Source: Deltaproteobacteria bacterium (GTDB lineage: Bacteria > Desulfobacterota > Dissulfuribacteria > Dissulfuribacterales > JALVPX01). From it: a stretch of DNA of 7,953 nucleotides. Below, piece after piece: positions 5,855 to 7,953 of the stretch (within the stretch, counting starts at the first letter, position 1; each line of letters starts with the position of its first letter). Made by a program: the position numbers and the translations under genes. Below the pieces are notes generated by a model that was not told where the DNA came from, did no database searches, and was given only the letters and a program-made list of their open reading frames with translations. Location of the stretch: contig JALVPX010000230.1 in the NCBI GenBank assembly GCA_027031565.1, positions 1,655 to 9,607 of the forward strand. The letters run 5' to 3'.

Positions 5855-6777
5855 CTCCAAAACCCTCCCTCTTAGCAAAGAGAAGCAGGATAATAGAGGC
5901 CATCCGGGCCTTTTTCCTTGACCAGGGATTTATCGAGGTGAGTACACCGCTGCTTGTTTCGACACTGGCACCAGAGGCTAACATTGAGGCCTTTGAAATA
6001 GAAACACAGCCAGGTAAAACCACCCGTTATTTGATAACCTCGCCTGAACTGAACATGAAACGCCTGCTTGCATCGGGTTTAGACAAGATCTTTCAGCTTG
6101 GACCTGTCTTCAGAAAGGGCGAAAGAGGCAGGCTCCATCTCCCTGAATTTACCATGCTTGAGTGGTACAGGAAAAATTGTGACTACAAAGACTTGATGAA
6201 GGACTGCGAAAAGCTCCTCCCCTGCGCCAGCCAAGCCGCTGGTAACAGCAGCCAATCTGTGAATCTTGATGGTTGCCAGATATCTTTGCGACCACCTTAC
6301 CACGTTGTTCATGTTGATGAGGCATTTCAAAAATGGGCTGGCTGGTCCCCCCTTGAAATATGCGATCCTGATCGATTCGATCATGACATGGCAGCCATAA
6401 TAGAACCAAGTCTTCCCACGGATAAACCAGTATTTCTTTTTGGCTACCCTGCATGGCAGGCCTCCCTGGCCCGCCTGTCGCCCAGGAACAGAAAGGTGGC
6501 TGAGAGGGTGGAATTCTATGTAAAGGGCATAGAATTGGCCAATGGTTTTTCAGAGCTGGTCGATCGAAAGGAACAGGAGGAAAGATTTGAAAAGGAGACA
6601 AAGAAGATGCTAGAAAAGGGTATTGCGCCTTATCCACGGCAGCAGTTTTTTTTCGATGCCCTGGATCTTCTTGACGAGTGCGCCGGCATGGCCCTTGGTG
6701 TTGACAGATTGATCATGGTGCTCACTGGAGCAGAAAAGATCGACGATGTCGTGGCCTTTACCCCAGAAGAATGTTGA
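5851..6777 (+). CDS. epmA: EF-P lysyl-transferase EpmA (lysyl-tRNA synthetase-like), start codon uncertain
   Basis: A class II synthetase core without an anticodon-binding domain, which activates (R)-beta-lysine and attaches it to the EF-P loop lysine. Counted from the ATA at 5851 it has 308 residues (E. coli EpmA about 325). Motif 1 is RIIEAIRAFFLDQGFIEV followed by STPLL. Motif 2 is FRKGERGRLHLPEFTMLEWY. GIELANGFSEL and motif 3 MALGVDRL follow. The Ala in MALGVDRL is at the position where LysRS has Gly, a hallmark of EpmA specificity. The first standard start in frame is GTG 5938, with AGGGA nine bases upstream, but starting there deletes the motif 1 helix. The frame is open back to a TGA at 5812 with no ATG, GTG or TTG before 5938. 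ATA 5851 overlaps the efp stop and has GAAAGGG (5837-5843) seven bases upstream. Other explanations are frameshifting at the A7 run or a sequence error. Function is firm; the start is not. Confidence 0.9.
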   Translation: MAPKPSLLAKRSRIIEAIRAFFLDQGFIEVSTPLLVSTLAPEANIEAFEIETQPGKTTRYLITSPELNMKRLLASGLDKIFQLGPVFRKGERGRLHLPEFTMLEWYRKNCDYKDLMKDCEKLLPCASQAAGNSSQSVNLDGCQISLRPPYHVVHVDEAFQKWAGWSPLEICDPDRFDHDMAAIIEPSLPTDKPVFLFGYPAWQASLARLSPRNRKVAERVEFYVKGIELANGFSELVDRKEQEERFEKETKKMLEKGIAPYPRQQFFFDALDLLDECAGMALGVDRLIMVLTGAEKIDDVVAFTPEEC

Positions 6778-6839
6778 ACCGGGTGCAAACATGGGGTCTT
6801 GCAACAAAAAATCCGGTGATACCCAGCCTCAAGGGTTCA
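6775..6839. other. Convergent epmA/rimI gap with an imperfect inverted repeat
   Basis: TGAACC (6775-6780) at the epmA stop is the inverse of GGTTCA (6834-6839) at the stop of the opposing gene. GGGT (6781-6784) can also pair with ACCC (6821-6824), giving a 10-bp stem with a nine-base bulge. The - strand carries a run of six T (6806-6811). No convincing rho-independent terminator is seen on either strand. Confidence 0.3.
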
Positions 6840-7274
6840 CAATAATATCTTTTCCATCAGTCTAGAGCTGCGGTTTATGTAACCTTTAATCAAGTCAAAT
6901 CCGCAGTTTCTGTAAAATTTCAGGGCCTCGCTGTTACCTATGCGAACGTCCAACACCACCCGTTTTGTACCTTTCCTCTTACCCCACTGGCAGGACAAAT
7001 CAAGAAGGCGACGGCCAATACCCGTTCTTCTTTCAGCTGGTTCTACAGTTAGGTTGCGGATATATATTTCGTCTATTACAAAATGAAAGCATATGTAGGC
7101 TACCGGCCGCTCAGTACAAGATTCCGCAGCTACCCAGAAATGAAACCTGCCGCACGCATTTTCCAGTTCCCATTTAAAATCATCCCTAGTCCATGGCCTT
7201 GGATGAGATGCAGCTTCTATTCTTGAAATGGAGGGCAGATCAACCTCTTTTGCCTGCCTGATCCTGTAATCCAC
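6837..7274 (-). CDS. GNAT N-acetyltransferase, RimI-like
   Basis: A 145-residue GNAT enzyme that transfers acetyl from acetyl-CoA, closest in layout to RimI, which acetylates the N-terminus of ribosomal protein S18. The order is an N-terminal part with the RIRQAKEVDLPSI start typical of the group, the beta4 strand IYIRNLTVEPAERR, the acetyl-CoA pyrophosphate loop RRTGIG (82-87), then VVLDVRIGNSEALKFYRNCGF. At the place of the RimI catalytic pair (Glu103 and Tyr115 in Salmonella) it has D109 and Y121. The usual YY-P-EDAL-M tail is replaced by GYINRSSRLMEKIL, so the substrate may differ from S18. The start is GTG, seven bases after the EIIA stop, with no evident Shine-Dalgarno, which suggests coupled translation. 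It is the last gene of the minus-strand group and converges on epmA. Confidence 0.87.
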   Translation of the reverse strand: MDYRIRQAKEVDLPSISRIEAASHPRPWTRDDFKWELENACGRFHFWVAAESCTERPVAYICFHFVIDEIYIRNLTVEPAERRTGIGRRLLDLSCQWGKRKGTKRVVLDVRIGNSEALKFYRNCGFDLIKGYINRSSRLMEKILL

Positions 7275-7281
7275 CTATGAT

Positions 7282-7683
7282 TTATGATTGAAGTATGGTA
7301 CAGGCCTGACTTATGCTCTTTCTGCCGTACTCGACAACGCTGTCTGCCACTTCATGCAGGCTTTGGCCATCGCCTCTGCACTGGCACAATCGTATGAGCA
7401 TGGGCAGATTCACACCTGTAACGATTTCGACATTGCCTTCATCCATGAATGCAAGGGTCATGTTTGCTGGCGTACCACCAAACATATCCGTAAGGATCAA
7501 TACCCCATCACCCTGGTCCACGCCCTCTATGGCCTCCCTGATCTCTGCCTGAAGTTCCTCAACCGGCCTGGCTGGATCAATTGAAAGGGCAACCATGTTA
7601 TCAGTGGAACCAACTATAAATTTCGTGGTCATGAGCAATTCATCTGCCAGACGTCCATGAGTGGCTACTACTACGCCTACCAT
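7282..7683 (-). CDS. PTS system mannose-family EIIA component
   Basis: A 133-residue EIIA-Man domain protein, which accepts phosphate from HPr-His and passes it to an EIIB partner or a regulatory target in the cytoplasm. H9 in VVVATHG is the phosphorylated histidine. D66 in LILTDMFGGTPAN matches the conserved active-site Asp (D67 in E. coli ManX). GVNLPMLIRL and a C-terminal helix complete the domain. Length equals the isolated EIIA domain, without a fused EIIB. The ATG follows the rapZ TGA with no intervening base, and GGGAGG (plus-strand positions 7689-7694) is the ribosome site. No EIIB, EIIC or EIID lies downstream, where the GNAT gene sits instead. This may be a regulatory or scattered PTS, as is common in Desulfobacterota. 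Confidence 0.93.
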   Translation of the reverse strand: MVGVVVATHGRLADELLMTTKFIVGSTDNMVALSIDPARPVEELQAEIREAIEGVDQGDGVLILTDMFGGTPANMTLAFMDEGNVEIVTGVNLPMLIRLCQCRGDGQSLHEVADSVVEYGRKSISQACTILQS

Positions 7684-7953
7684 TCAATCCTCCCTATCCT
7701 TGTCCCTGTGCGTGACGATCACGTCTTCCCCCTGTGAACGCAGGAGTCGGGTGAAATATTCAGTAATGGTAACGCTTCTATGATGCCCACCCGTACAGCC
7801 GATTGCAATCACCAAATAGGATTTCCCCTCTTTTTTATACTTGGGGATCAGAAAATTAAAGAGAGCTTCTGTATGTTCAATGAATTCGGCCGTATCGGAA
7901 TTGTCCAACACAAAGTCCTGTACGGCCTTGTCACAGCCTGTCAAGGATGACAA
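7684..7953 (-). CDS. rapZ: RapZ/YvcJ family nucleotide-binding protein, C-terminal part
   Basis: The last 90 or so residues of a RapZ family protein; the gene continues past the right edge, so the N-terminal P-loop is not in view. The signature GCTGGHHRSV is clear, and LTGCDKAVQDFVLDN and the RDKDRED tail also fit the family. RapZ in E. coli binds the GlmY and GlmZ small RNAs and controls glucosamine-6-phosphate synthase; in Firmicutes YvcJ hydrolyses nucleotides. The role in this organism is not shown by the sequence. Close linkage to EIIA-Man is a familiar arrangement that suggests cell-envelope precursor or carbon regulation. The TTG at the window edge is an internal codon, not a start. 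Confidence 0.93.
   Translation of the reverse strand: MSSLTGCDKAVQDFVLDNSDTAEFIEHTEALFNFLIPKYKKEGKSYLVIAIGCTGGHHRSVTITEYFTRLLRSQGEDVIVTHRDKDRED
7689..7694 (-). promoter_or_regulatory. Shine-Dalgarno of the EIIA-Man gene
   Basis: GGGAGG on the minus strand, five bases before the ATG at 7683 and inside the last codons of rapZ. It supports the start immediately after the rapZ stop and coupled translation. Confidence 0.75.

Noticed and set aside
6149..6637. 162-residue open frame on the minus strand inside epmA
   Set aside because: It is a shadow of the conserved EpmA coding frame with no family motif.
6646..6653. Run of eight T in epmA as a second slippery site or frameshift
   Set aside because: The frame stays correct across it (QQFFFD) and EpmA motifs are intact on both sides, so there is no sign of slippage or damage.

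Overview
The window carries eight protein genes, seven complete and one cut by the right edge. They look like chromosomal housekeeping genes of a Gram-negative bacterium. The combination of a periplasmic peptidyl-prolyl isomerase, FtsH and a periplasmic HtrA protease, an EF-P/EpmA pair, a DUF1614 membrane protein and a rapZ/EIIA-Man pair best fits Desulfobacterota (the former Deltaproteobacteria). This assignment comes from gene content and style, not from a database search. I see no mobile element, CRISPR array, tRNA or rRNA, and no intergenic stretch reaches 300 bases.

Left part, + strand (75-4464): a tight envelope quality-control operon. It encodes a secreted parvulin-type foldase, the membrane AAA+ protease FtsH and a two-PDZ HtrA/DegP-type serine protease. 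The first gap is 21 bases; ftsH and htrA overlap by 20 bases with a strong Shine-Dalgarno inside ftsH. The operon ends at a perfect 36-bp palindrome (4477-4512).

Middle, + strand (4554-6777): a DUF1614 multi-pass membrane protein of unknown function, then a good promoter candidate, elongation factor P and its lysyl-modifying enzyme EpmA. EF-P keeps the modifiable loop lysine, and EpmA keeps the alanine that distinguishes it from lysyl-tRNA synthetase. The two should work together to relieve ribosome stalling at proline-rich motifs.

The most interesting spot is the efp/epmA junction. The conserved first helix of EpmA is encoded upstream of the first ATG/GTG/TTG available in its frame, so the usual start-codon rules cannot explain the gene. 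Two features sit exactly there. One is a Shine-Dalgarno-like sequence placed correctly for an AUA codon that overlaps the efp stop. The other is an in-phase A AAA AAA slippery heptamer directly before that stop, where a -1 slip would fuse EF-P to EpmA. An assembly error in the homopolymer, or a mutated start codon, is the simpler alternative.

Right part, - strand (6837-7953), read right to left: the 3' end of rapZ, an EIIA-Man type PTS protein and a RimI-like GNAT acetyltransferase, closely packed. They converge on epmA across a 59-base gap. No EIIB, EIIC or EIID follows the EIIA, which suggests a regulatory role or a partial PTS.
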